64,000 bases of DNA, from the NCBI GenBank assembly GCA_009667805.1, contig CM019072.1, positions 33,163,519 through 33,227,518 on the forward strand, given 5' to 3'. How positions within the stretch are numbered: the first letter of the stretch is position 1; each line of letters starts with the position of its first letter. Position numbers and translations under genes: made by a program. Shown in pieces: positions 22,796-33,335 of the stretch. Below the pieces are notes generated by a model that worked only from the letters and a program-made list of their open reading frames with translations, made no database searches and was not told the origin of the DNA. The DNA is from Leptobrachium leishanense (Eukaryota > Chordata > Amphibia > Anura > Megophryidae).

Positions 22796-23081
22796 CCAGT
22801 GAGGTAGTGAAAAAAGGAATGATACTTTTATCAGTATACCTATATTTCAAAACCCAACGATGCTAGAGGTGTAGAAATTGGTATTTACCATCTTTTTGAA
22901 ACTTAAAAAAAGTGTTTTACCATTTTTCAAAAATCAAAGTAGGGGGGTGAAAAAGGCAGAGAATATTTTAAACAGGATACCTATATCTCAAAAATATAAG
23001 ATGTTACGGATGTGAAAATTGGTATTTAGAATCTTCTTGGAAAATAAGAAAACATGTATTTTGTCATTTTCCGAAAATCCA

Positions 23082-23390
23082 GTTAATACACTGGATGAGC
23101 AGATCAGAGGGATGCTGTTACTTCACACAGAATAGAGTCTCTATGCAGCTCCTCTCACAGCCAGGCCTCACACACACCCTCACTGCTCCAACATGTCTGC
23201 TTCCCTCTCACAGACAGGGCTTGCACACTCCCTCACTGCTCCAGCATGTCTGCTTCCTTTTCACAGCCAGGCCTAACACACACCCTCAATGGTGCAGCGT
23301 GGGAGAACCTGCGATATTATTGCAGAACCTCAACCCACCTAAGCTCTGTAATGGCACCAGATTGCAAGTAAAAGCACTCCACAGAAATGT
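23082..23390. repeat. Left arm of a 309-bp inverted repeat
   Basis: This arm is the reverse complement of 24463-24771 with few differences (for example CATTGCCTC-type single changes). It begins GTTAATACACTGGATGAGC, exactly where the 145-bp tandem repeat stops. The arm contains direct repeats of a segment with CTGCTCCAACATGTCTGC. The right arm leads straight into the PLE 2 ORF, so the arms are probably PLE 5' terminal sequence in both orientations. Confidence 0.9.
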
Positions 23391-24462
23391 TACCGCGATC
23401 TGTAACCCCGAGCCACACTCAGGCTGGATGCATACTCACTGCATCCTTCGCTCCTTCGCTGTCTCCGCAGTCACTGCAGTGTGATCGCGGCAGCCAGCGA
23501 CTTTGCTTCCTGGTTCCGCTCCCTGCGAGTCACACGACGCAGGGGGCGGGACCAGGCGGCAAATTCAAAAAAGAAAAAAAATTACAGTAAAATAAACTTT
23601 GTGCTGTGCATTGGGTGCTGGGATTCCTGTCCAGATGTACACTCCTTTGCCAATGAAATATACAGGACACGGGGGTTCCAAAAAAAAGAGTATTCTCAAA
23701 GCAGCTTTACTGAAGTAAAAGGCAAATAAAAATAATTTCTAAAATGTAATAAGGCTTTGCAATACAAGTTTCACTGGTGCTTGCCCAGATGCAACTGTTG
23801 GATCTGGTTTGTGAACTCCCATTGAAAATAAATGATGCAGACATGATGCAAGTTTACCAAAACACCTTTTGTGCATGTTGGGACTAGCTGTGCAACATGG
23901 TGGGACTAGCATTGCTGCTGCGCAAATGGGTTTATTTACTAAGCACTGACATGCCTCCCAAAGGGCACTGAATGTTGAATTTCCCCATACGGTGCAATTT
24001 TGTTGCTGTTTGTACTGTAAAAATGATGGCGAAATATGGTGCAGTTTGCTGCACTTCGGCAATCTGCAGCGGCAGAGAGAACGAATATCAAGAGCGCAGT
24101 ACTGCACTGAAGTGTTGGCGTCATGCCCTGATTTAGGGGATAGTTTGACTGGTTTACAGACAAAGCGCATAGTAAAAATAATAGTAACAAAAAAAAAAGG
24201 ACTGCACTGATTCCAAAAGCAGAATGAACTTGTTTTTGTATGTAAAACCAGTTCATTCTGGTTTTGGCAGCCTCTGCACTCCACCTCTGATTCTGATTTG
24301 GATCGTCTGTGATCGCACGTAGTGGACGACCCTAGTCTGACCTGGTCAGACGACTGACGTCGCCTATGGTCTGACAAAAAAGTCGGTCGTCTGACTAGGG
24401 ATCCAGTGGACGGCCAGCCTAACTCCCCCGACCAGAACCGGTTAGCACCCATAGCCTCAATC
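23391..24462. other. Spacer between inverted arms, no gene recognised
   Basis: 23395-23545 is GC-rich, 23560-23740 is A-rich, and 24300-24410 contains a short hairpin built on CTAGTCTGACC/GGTCAGACGAC words. A 374-codon minus frame (24863-23739) crosses the spacer and an inverted arm but resembles nothing I know. Confidence 0.5.
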
Positions 24463-24771
24463 ACATTTCTGTGGAGTGCTTTTACTTGCCATCTGGTGCC
24501 ATTACAGAGCTTAGGTGGGTTGAGGTTCTGCAATAATATCACAGGTTCTCCCACGCTGCACCATTGAGGGTGTGTGTTAGGCCTGGCTGTGAAAAGGAAG
24601 CAGACATGCTGGAGCATTGAGGGAGTGTGCAAGCCCTGTCTGTGAGAGGGAAGCAGACATGTTGGAGCAGTGAGGGTGTGTGTGAGGCCTGGCTGTGAGA
24701 GGAGCTGCATAGAGACTCTATTCTGTGTGAAGTAACAGCATCCCTCTGATCTGCTCATCCAGTGTATTAAC
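24463..24771. repeat. Right arm of the 309-bp inverted repeat (PLE 2 5' end)
   Basis: Reverse complement of 23082-23390. It ends GTGTATTAAC 26 bp before the ATG of the PLE 2 ORF (24798). The position immediately upstream of the ORF suggests it is the 5' untranslated or terminal-repeat part of the PLE. Confidence 0.88.
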
Positions 24772-25587
24772 AAGAGTTTCTGGCAGCTTAATCCAATATG
24801 GAATTTCGCAATAAATTTGGTATTAACACCGGTACCATTTTTGGGATCTATAACACCTCCCAAGTAACATCAGTGCCAAATTATGGAGATAAAAAGAAAA
24901 TGACAAACAAATTAGAATATTTACTTAAAAAAGAAATTAGACTTAAATGGGACATTATAACATTAGAACAATATCTCATTAATAAAATCACACCTAGAGG
25001 TTTAAGATGGCAGAAAGATCCATCCACAGAAATGATCAATGAAACATTTATGTCAGTCTGGTGCAATATGTTGGGTAATTTTTCGACCATTATGATGGAG
25101 ACTATTATTCAACGAAGGAAGGAGTTGCTGGAGGAGATTAATTGTGAAATTAACGCTCTACATGAGGAGATCGTTAAAGTAACGGAATTGAATGAAAGGG
25201 AGGAAGTATATAAAAGAATTGAACAAACTCTAGGGAAAGTCGAGAAAGAAGTGACTGACAAGAAAAGAAGTAAATTTAATAGGGACATGAGGGATTATAG
25301 TTCTAACAAAATATGGTTATTCAAAACTGATATACATACAGAAAATAAAATTCTCAATCAAAAATGTGGAGGCGTCACTCCAACAATCCTCCCGCCCATT
25401 TGGGCAATTACACCTATATTCAAAGACCAAAGACAGCAGAATATTGATTTCGATCCAGTGGTCAGAAGAAAGACCTATACTCCACAAAGGAAAGATTCGT
25501 ATCATGGAATAAATAACAATCCATACCACCAAGAATATCGACATCAATATGGACATCAGAAGGAATACCGACATCAATATGGACACC

Positions 25588-26028
25588 TGTGGAGAAGCAG
25601 GTACGGCGGACACAGCAATGTGGGTTTTCTAAGCGTTTTTTTATTTGCAGCAGCAAAGGGGTTTCCACAAACAGAGAAATAAACAACAAAAAAAAAGAAA
25701 TCCTACTCCCTATTGGAGACTAACTAACAACAGACGAACCTGTCTACTCCTGGGCCCACTAAACGGGTTCCCCCAGTAAACAAAACACAACTTTTCAATA
25801 TATCAGATTCCTTACTTTTTCCACCACAGTCTCCAACTCCTTCCTCCTTCTGTCTCCAAACCCTCAATGAACTGGAAGGAACTGAGACTTCTTCTTATAG
25901 GGAAGGGTGGGGCAGCTGTGGTGAATGAGCAATCACTCAGTTAACCCTGAACTGGGAAGGTGGCTACTTCCAGCCTTCTACTCAGGTACCGGCCCTCACA
26001 TAGCCTGCCCGAGTGAACCCGTCACACA
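25588..26028 (-). repeat. 3' LTR of the Gmr1-like element
   Basis: 441 bp. On the minus strand it starts TGTGTGACGGGTTCACTCGG and ends CCTGCTTCTCCACA. It matches 28955-29392 except for scattered single-base changes, almost all in homopolymer runs. Promoter-like CCCTATAAGAAG and a polyadenylation-signal-like AAATAAAAAAA are visible. It is preceded (26029-26040) by the purine-rich tract TGGGGAGGGGGA on the minus strand. Confidence 0.93.
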
Positions 26029-26040
26029 TCCCCCTCCCCA

Positions 26041-27327
26041 GCGCAACACCAGGGTGAGAAGCGACCACAGCGGAGAGCCCATGGGCCCGAGACAGCGCAT
26101 CGGCGTTGCCGTGAAGAAGGCCCGCCCTGTTGCTGCACCACAAACTTGAAGGGCTGCAAGGAGAGGAACCACCGAAGGATCCGGGAATTGCGGTCCGGTT
26201 ACTGTGCATCCACCTCAGAGGGGCGTGGTCGGTGACCAGGGTAAACTGCCTGCCCAGTAAATAGTACCGTAGCATCTCTGTGGCCCATTTAATCGCTAGA
26301 CACTCCTTCTCGATCACGGCATAGCGTTGTTCCCGGGGCAGCAGTTTCCTGCTCAGGTAAAATACCGGATGCTCCTCACCATCCACATACTGCGAGAGCA
26401 GCCCCCCAACCAACCTCTGAGGCATCCGTCTGCAGGAAGAACTCAGTCCCGAAGTCCGGTGCCACGAGGATGGGCCGGTCACATAACGCAGAGCGCAGAT
26501 CGCCAAAGGCCTCCTCAGCCTTACCGTCCCATCTCACCATATCGGGGCCTTTGCCTTTAATAAGGTCGGTTAGCGGCGCCGCCCTAGTCGCAAAATGGGG
26601 TATGAATCGGCGGTAGTAGCCGACAATCCCTAGGAAGGCCCTCACCTGTTTTTTTCTAAGAGGTTGAGGCCAATTCCGTATTGCCTCCACTTATGGACTT
26701 GGGTTTCACCGATCCCCTCCCAACCACATAGCCCAGTACTTAGCCTCCGCCAGCCCAATAAAACATTTGGGGGGGTTGGCTGTTAGACCGGACCTTCTGA
26801 ACGTGTCGAGCACAGCCTCAACCTTCGGCAGATGGGACTCCCAATCCGTGCTATGGATGACGACGTCATCCAGGTATGCCGCAGCGTACTGGACGTGAGG
26901 CCTGAGCAGCTTGTCCATGAGCCGCTGGAAGGTGGCTGGGGCTCCATGAAGGCCAAAGGGCATAATTTTGTAATGAAATAACCCGTCTGGGGTGGCAAAG
27001 GCGGTTTTCTCCCTGGCCCTTCCGGTTAGGGGTATCTGCCAATACCCTTTCGTCAGATCAAGAGTCGAGAGGTATCTGGCCTTTGCCAATCTCTCCACCA
27101 GCTCATCCACACGGGGCATGGGATAGGCATCGAACTTGCTGATTCATTCAACTTCCTGAAGTCGTTACAAAATCTGGTAGAGCCGTCTGGCTTTGGCACC
27201 AAAACGATGGGGCTGGACCAATTACTGTGGGATGGCTCAATGACCCCAAGCTCTAGCATTTTCTTGACTTCTAGTCTGACTGCCTCTCTTTTGGCTTCCG
27301 GTATCCGGTAGGGTTTCAGTCTGATCG
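26041..27327 (-). pseudogene. Gmr1-like reverse transcriptase and RNase H, broken
   Basis: RT motifs: MLELGVIEPSHSNWSSPIVL, DGSTRFCNDFRKLNE, YLSTLDLTKGYWQIPL (motif A), MPFGLHGAPATFQRLMD (motif B) and AAAYLDDVVIHS (catalytic YLDD). The connection domain has FLGIVGYYRRFIPHFA and the RNase H has LQTDASEVGWGA, EKECLAIKWA, LVTDHAPLRW and GNADALSRAHG. The sequence is spread over several frames (breaks near 27120, 26700 and 26400). It ends just before the polypurine tract, with no integrase behind it. A DNA copy of the element RNA would be made by this enzyme, but the copy is defective. Confidence 0.88.
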
Positions 27328-27329
27328 CT

Positions 27330-27955
27330 ACCCGGGTTCGGTCACAATGTCGTGGAACACGTCATGTGTTCTACCCGGTACCGGTGAGAACACATCCCTA
27401 TTCTCTCTGACCATTCGGTTGACTTCCTCTACCTGGCAAGGAGTCAGCTCAGGGAAATAGCCACCCGGCTCTGGGGCCTGAGGACGGACTGGGCATGGCC
27501 GGTCTGGGACACGCAGGCCTCTCTGTCTTGCCATGGCTTCAGGAGATTAACATGGTAGATCTGCTCCTTCTCCAGCGGTCAGGCTGCCTAATCCTGTAGT
27601 TAACAGGGCCTGTCTGTTCCAGGACCTCATATGGTCCTTGCCAATGAGCCAGAAGTTTGCTTTCTGCAGTCGGGACCAGTATCATCACCCTGTCCCTTGC
27701 GAGAACTGTCTTGCGGTGGCCTTCTGGTTTATAATATGGATTGGGTCTCCTGTGCCCTTTCCATATGCTGGCGTACCAGGGGGATAACCCGAGCCATCCG
27801 CTCGCGTATGCCTACAACATATTGTATCGGGTTGGTTCCGGTCACCCCCTGCTCCTTCCAGGTTTCCCTGAGTATATCCAGCAGACCACGTGGGTGCCTG
27901 CCATATAGGAGTTCGAACGGAGAGAAGCGGGTCGAGCTCTGGGGAATCTCACGTA
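27330..27955 (-). pseudogene. Integrase C-terminal remnant placed before RT
   Basis: After the deletion junction the minus strand reads SSTRFSPFELLYGRHPRGLL, the end of a retroviral-type integrase core, followed by QHMERAQ, VLARDRVMILVPT and GPYEVLEQTGPVNYRIRQPD, the integrase C-terminal domain. The zinc and DDE parts are absent. Its location between gag and reverse transcriptase, not after RNase H, is the diagnostic Gmr1 order. The frame then runs on toward the RT (residues PSPVPGRTHDV-like, 27534-27328). Confidence 0.8.
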
Positions 27956-27959
27956 TTCA

Positions 27960-28880
27960 AACAACAAGTAGGCAATAACATGTCCCAGTTCGCCACACTC
28001 AAAGCACTGTATCGAGTTCCTTTGGGGCTCATCCCTCTTCGAAAAGTGTTGCTGTGGTCTGAGTAACGCACTGGTCCCCCAGGTGCTGGCAGGATTGCCG
28101 ACCCGTTCGACCTAGTTGTGGAGCCGAAGACTTTTTGAGGCTGCTCCTTTCTATGGGTGGGGATTGCTCCCCACAACGACCTTTGGCGACCTCCTGGGCG
28201 AGTCCTCGAAGTCTTTTGCAGCCAGGTAGCGCTCTACTTGGGCCACCATGTTCATCATAGGTACCCAGGTTCCCTTGTCCCACCCATTCACGGAGGCTGC
28301 GTGGGAGTCCGCGTAGGAAACTTATCCAACACCAGGGTTTCCACTATCTGCGTGGGGCTTTGGTGCTCAGGCTGGAGCCACTTCCGAGCCAAATGCATTA
28401 GGTCGAACATCTGCGTCCGGGGTGGTGTCTTCTCCTCATACGTCCAGTTAGAGAAGCGTCGCGCTCTCACAGCTTTTGTCACTCCGAACCGGGCCAGGAT
28501 TTCGGCCTTTAAGAGATTATAGTCCGTAGCCTGGACTTCCTCCAGGTCATAGTAGGCCTTTTGGGCCTCTCCAATCAGGAAGGGTGCGATAATCCCCGCC
28601 CACTTGTCTGCAGGCCAGGCCTCCCGAGTAGCAGTGCGCTCAAAGGCACGGAGGTACGCTTCCACGTCATCCTCAGGCAACATCTTCTGAAGGTAGCAAC
28701 TAGCTCGAATCCTGGTCTCCTGGCTAGGGGGTGCTTGCGTCGCCAACTTTGTACAGTTGCTTAAGCAGCTTGTGGTCAGCTTTCTGGGCCTCCATCACGG
28801 CCCCAATCTGCGCCTGTATTAGGCGTTGCTCTCCTGCTGCGTTGCGTGGCACTTACCAGTGCTTTTAACAAGTCCTCCAT
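27960..28880 (-). pseudogene. Gmr1-like gag, frameshifted
   Basis: Begins MEDLLKALVSATQRSRR (28880). The capsid-like part contains [55 protein letters not shown] and [15 protein letters not shown]. This resembles the gag segment related to the vertebrate SCAN domain, described for Gmr1-type elements. A CCHC zinc knuckle begins (CFECGELGHV, near 28000) but is cut by the internal deletion near 27955. Frameshifts occur near 28750 and 28290. In an intact element gag forms the virus-like particle. Confidence 0.8.
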
Positions 28881-28954
28881 TGTAACTGTGGGTTCTGTAC
28901 CCTTGTTGCTACTGCCAGCGCACAGCAGGTACAATATCCCACCGCTGCCACCAC

Positions 28955-29392
28955 TGTGGAGAAGCAGGTACGGCGGACACAGCAATGTGGGTTTTCTAAG
29001 CGTTTTTTTATTTGCAGCAGCAAAGGGTTTTCCACAAACAGAGAAATAAACAACAAAAAAAAGAAATCCTACTCCCTATTGGGAGACTAACTAACAACAG
29101 ACGAACCTGTCTACTCCTGGCCCACTAAACGGGTTCCCCAGTAAAACAAAACACACTTTTCAATATATCAGATTCCTTACTTTTTCCACCACAGTCTCCA
29201 ACTCCTTCCTCCTTCTGTCTCCAAACCCCTCAATGAACTGGAAGGAACTGAGACTTTTCTTATAGGGAAGGGGGGCAGCTGTGGTGAATGAGCAATCACT
29301 CAGTTAACCCTGAACTGGGAAGGTGGCTACTTCCAGCCTTCTACTCAGGTACCGGCCCTCACATAGCCTGCCCCGAGTGAACCCGTCACACA
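28955..29392 (-). repeat. 5' LTR of the Gmr1-like element
   Basis: 438 bp, the partner of 25588-26028. On the minus strand the primer-binding site follows at 28953 and downward (TGGTGGCAGCGG). The small divergence between the LTRs points to a recent insertion, or one whose differences are mainly sequencing artefacts. Confidence 0.93.
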
Positions 29393-32049
29393 ACCATATA
29401 GATCAACAATACCCAACAGAAAGGAGGATATAAGCCACCATATAGATATACATCGCCGTCCAATAGAACATGGAGAAGAAAAACCTCATATAGAGGATTT
29501 TCACCCATCCCTCTGCAGAACAGATATTCCAAATTAGTTGACTACAATGAAGAGGAGGTTTTTCACCAGGGCGGCCAGAAAGAACGAGGCAAAGAAGATT
29601 TCCATACCAACCAAAATCAAGAGAACAAGATGGGGGGATACGGAGGAGATCCCCCAAGGAACATAGGGAAAAGGTTCTTAAGAGACGAGGACGCAGAGGA
29701 GGATGTGATGTTCAGAGAAGACAAAAGAGGCAGGGTATAGATTCAACGGGTGTTTTCAACCTAAGTGGAAAGGATTTAAACCATGATCAAATTAGAGCAT
29801 TACAGAAAGGTCTCAAATTTGCTCCAGCTGATAAAGGGAACACTTTTGACACCTATATTGATATACAAAAATTTAAGAGGCAACTATCCCTAAAGAAATT
29901 CTTTCTAAAACACCCAATAGAAAGACAAATTATAGAGGATAATCAATATATGCATACCACGCTCAAAGAACGTTCTAAATTCTATCCACGACATATGGTA
30001 TCAAAGGAGATGGAGACCTTTGAGCAAATGGTTTTGCTCGATCTGAGAAAAATAGAGAGAAATAAAAAGAAATTTAATATACCCTCTAACTTAACGGTAG
30101 CAGAATACAAAGGATTGGAACAACTACGTAGAGATAAATCCCTTGTTATTAAACCTGCTGATAAAGGGGGAGGGGTAGTGGTTATGAGTGAAGACAAATA
30201 TAACCAAGAATGCGAGCGGCTACTTAATGACCATCTGACCTATCAGAAATTAGACAAAGATCCTACTATCATCATAAAAAATCTTTTTTATGAATATCTT
30301 CTTAAAGGTAAAGATAGCTGTATCCTCAATTCATGTGAATATGAATATCTTAAAATAACACATCCCCAGATCCCAGTTTTCTACATCCTTCCGAAACTAC
30401 ATAAGAACCAGCTGAATCCACCTGGTCGACCAATAGTTTCGGGTATAAATTCTGTATCATGTAGAATTTCGGAATATGTAGATAATCTCCTACAACCGAT
30501 AGTAGTGACTACACCCGCATATTTGAAGGACACTATTTCAGTATTGAATTTATTGAGGGATATTGTGTGGCAGGATGATTATATTCTCGCAACATGTGAT
30601 GTGGCCTCTTTATACTCAATTATTCCACATGAAGCTGGCTGCTCAGCAGTCAGACATTTTTTAACTCAATCCGGAAATTTTAAGGAGGACCAAATAGAAT
30701 ATATTGTTGAGGGCATCCTCTTGATATTGACTAACAATTTTTTCTGGTATGGAGGAGACTTTTTCCTTCAACAGAATGGAACAGCCATGGGGACGAGGTT
30801 TGCCCCCAGCTATGCCAATTTGTTCATGTCTCACTGGGAATCCGGTGCAGTATGGGCTGGGCATGGCTGGGGGCAAAACCTCGTCCTCTATAAGAGATAT
30901 ATCGACGATATTCTCATTATTTGGCAAGGGGATATGAATTCACTTACACAATTCATATGTCATCTTAATCATAATTCTTTGGGTATTCAATTAGAATCAT
31001 GCATAAGCACTGAAACAATAGATTTCTTGGATCTAAATATCTATATAGAAAATAAAACGGTTAAAACTAAAACCCATTTTAAGGAGGTACAAGTTAATAG
31101 CTATATCCATCAAACGAGCAATCATTACCAACCGTGGCTCCGAGCTATACCAAAAGGACAAATGATGAGGATGAGGAGGAACTGTACAGATATACCACAG
31201 TATTTACAGCAAACCAATAAATTAATGATTGACTTCAAAGAGAAGGGATATAAAGAAGAACCCTTAAAACAAGTTAGGGAAGATGTCCTTCCAATGGACA
31301 GGGAACAACTATTGCAATATAAACAGAAAGAAAGGAGAGAAACTGCTGAAGTAGCTCTAGTTCTTAATTATAATACTACAACCAAACCATAAAGAAGTCA
31401 ATCAATAGGTATTGGCCAATCCTCAAACGAGATCCTTCTCTTAATGGGATTCTCCCAGAAAAACCAAGAATTATCTTAGAGGCAGTGATACTATTAAAAA
31501 AAACAACTAGTAGAGCCACATACCAACTACCCAGAAAAAAAAGAATTCTTTAACTTAAAACCAGGCTTTTATGGGTGTGGCCGCTGCATAGCCTGCCGAA
31601 AAACGAAGAATCATAAAAGATTAATCCAACAATTCTGTGCCACAGAAGGAGGAAAAGAATATAAGATCAAATCAATTCTTACATGTCACTCCAAGAACGT
31701 GATTTACTTAATAAGATGCCCTTGCAATAAAATATATATTGGTCAGACCTCACGCCATCTGTTTGTCAGAATTAATGAACACATGAATAATATATGTAAT
31801 GGCAGTGAAAAACATAGTGTACCGTTACATTATAAAGAAATGCATAAGTGTGACCCTGAAAATACCCAATTTTTTGCTATTGAGAAGGTTCAGAGTCAAT
31901 GGAGAGGGGAGGATCTCCACCGCAAAATGATTAAGATCGAAATGAGATGGATTTACTATTTGGACACTCTGGTTCCCAGAGGTCTAAACACAGATTTTGA
32001 AGTATGTCATTTTTTTAATAAATATTTTTTAATTAACATAATTTCTTGA

Positions 32050-33335
32050 ATTGTCATTCTTAGATTAAAGGAATATTTCCCTGTTGGGATTTTTTATATT
32101 TATGAGAGTACTCTGTACTGTAACATTATATCGTTTTCATATTTTCGATATATTTTCGTATTTATTTATATTTACCTTCGTATTTTTTCTACATATATAT
32201 TTTCGTAATTCATTTCGTATTTATTCATTATTTACATATCCATTTTCTACAGATTCATAAAAGAATATTATGTTTTTTGCTCATTATACATTTAAAAATA
32301 TACTCTAAATGGGACGACTTGCGATTTCCGGTGTCAACATCCGGAACGAAACGAACGAACGAAAGAATTACGAACTACGCATGCGCATCGGAACAGCGCG
32401 AGCGCAAACACTATTGACTGGTGTATAACAGAAGCGGAAATCGGAAGTAGTGGTGATCCAACGTGACCAGGTGAATCGTATCGACCAATTAATTTACGAA
32501 CAGAAAGTATATTTAAACAGCAACAATGGACAACATCCCATTACCGACTGAGGAGGCTTGCAGAACGCAAGCGAAACGCGTTTCGGATTTTTTTCTTTTC
32601 GTATTTATTCCTTTCGCATTTATTTGTTTTTTGGTTTTGTATAATTTCGGATTCTGTTGTTTTTTTCGGATTTTATTCTTATTAAATTCTTTTACTTTTA
32701 TGCCCAATTTTCTTCATTTTGGAAGTCTATCTATCTCTATCCTGGAGGAAGGACCCCCTCTGACCAAATAAGAGGTCCATATGCCTAATATACAGAGCCA
32801 TCATATGGGAAGGCTCTGAATCACGTGAGTTTTTCACTTTTATATACCCTATTTGTGTATCAATGATAATGCACTATAGCGTTATCCTTTACATTTGAGG
32901 TACATCCTGCCATCAAAAAGAAATCTATACATGGGCGAAGTTTTCCCTCTATGAGAGATCTAAAAGCCAACTGACAAGAGGCGTTGAAGATTCCACCTTT
33001 GGTTATCCTCTATCCCAGGAAAACTTCAAGGTTCCATATGGGCGAGGTCCCCCTCCTATAAGAGACCTAAAGGCGAATTGATACGAGCCATTGGGGGCTC
33101 CACCTTTGTGAGTGCGACCATCTACACCACTTAGTGTGTTTCAAACTGTCATACTGTGCTACGCAATTTATATTTCTTTTCATATAGGATGATGATATTA
33201 TATGATCAGATTTCCGAAAAAAGGTTCAACCCTATGCTGACTAATTTTAAGATAAGTCAATCCTTGCTTATATTTCCATCAATATATGTACTGCGCTCCC
33301 TTAAATATATTCATTTATATTTTTTTCTGTTAGAT
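32050..33335. other. PLE 2 3' flank, AT-rich, with a diverged tandem duplication
   Basis: 32050-32320 and 32580-32720 are T-rich with repeated TATTTTCGTATTTA words. 32815-32850 resembles the end of the solo PLE repeat at 19050. 32930-33115 contains two diverged copies of a roughly 110-bp unit (GGGCGAAGTTTTCCCTCTAT and GGGCGAGGTCCCCCTCCTAT). No gene recognised. Confidence 0.6.
32544..32586 (+). ncRNA. Hammerhead-ribozyme-like motif in PLE 2 3' region
   Basis: Visible parts are CCGA (32544-32547), the core CTGAGGA (32548-32554), one extra G, stem II GCTTGC/GCAAGC (32556-32561 with 32567-32572) closing loop AGAAC, the core GAA, the short palindromic stem III ACGCGT (32576-32581), the cleavage-site base T (32582), then TCGG (32583-32586). 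TCGG pairs with CCGA as stem I. PLEs of several animals are known to carry hammerhead motifs. The extra base between the CUGANGA core and stem II departs from the canonical form. Activity is not shown. Confidence 0.7.

Larger units (their letters stand above)
20331..23081. repeat. About 145-bp tandem repeat, interrupted by Tc1 and a small MITE
   Basis: Units contain ATACTTTTATCAGTATACCT or a TTAAACAGGATACCT variant, then a GATGTTACAGGTGTGAAA block, a TGGTATTTACAATCTTCTTG block and a TACCATTTTCCAAA block. The landmark ATACCTAT recurs near 20352, 22413, 22560, 22837 and 22976. After removing the Tc1 (20359-22276) and the MITE (22664-22795), the spacings are about 139-147 bp. Odd and even units differ, so the true period may be a dimer. 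Confidence 0.8.
25588..29392 (-). mobile_element. Gmr1-like Gypsy LTR retrotransposon, internally deleted
   Basis: Two LTRs of about 440 bp flank a 2.9-kb interior read on the minus strand: PBS-like TGGTGGCAGCGGTGGGAT directly after the 5' LTR, then gag, a CCHC remnant, an integrase C-terminus, reverse transcriptase, RNase H and a purine-rich tract before the 3' LTR. Integrase lies upstream of the reverse transcriptase, the unusual order known from Gmr1-type Gypsy elements. Integrase core and protease are missing. Flanking host bases share only ACC, so a full target duplication is not visible. Confidence 0.9.
24798..32049 (+). pseudogene. PLE 2 polyprotein (N-domain, reverse transcriptase, GIY-YIG)
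   Basis: Penelope reverse transcriptases are related to telomerase RT and carry a GIY-YIG nuclease. The N-terminal part (24798-25587) has ITPRGLRWQKDP and KRSKFNRDMRDY, typical of the family. The Gmr1 element interrupts it in a repetitive HQYGH/YRHQYGH stretch. Downstream, one frame is open for 480 codons (29950-31392): SLVIKPADKGGGVVV, CDVASLYSIIPHEA (motif A), GTAMGTRFAPSYANLFM (motif B) and KRYIDDILIIWQG (motif C, catalytic DD). A stop at 31390 and frameshifts follow. Then come GFYGCGRCIACRKTKNHKR (Cys/His knuckle) and the endonuclease VIYLIRCPCNKIYIGQTSR...RINEHMNNI (31699-32049). The RT catalytic residues are intact, which suggests a fairly recent insertion. Confidence 0.9.
24463..32900 (+). 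mobile_element. Penelope-like element 2, nearly full length, split by a Gmr1 element
   Basis: In plus orientation the element has a 5' terminal sequence (24463-24771), an ORF starting at 24798, the interruption by an LTR retrotransposon (25588-29392), the rest of the ORF (29393-32049) and a 3' region with a hammerhead-like motif (32544-32586). It carries both the reverse transcriptase and the GIY-YIG endonuclease. The 3' boundary is not certain. A solo copy of the same 3' arrangement at 18700-19075 suggests it ends near 32860-32900. Confidence 0.85.

Noticed and set aside
23739..24863. 374-codon minus-strand frame
   Set aside because: It crosses an inverted-repeat arm, a spacer and the first codons of PLE 2 on the opposite strand. 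No recognisable motif.
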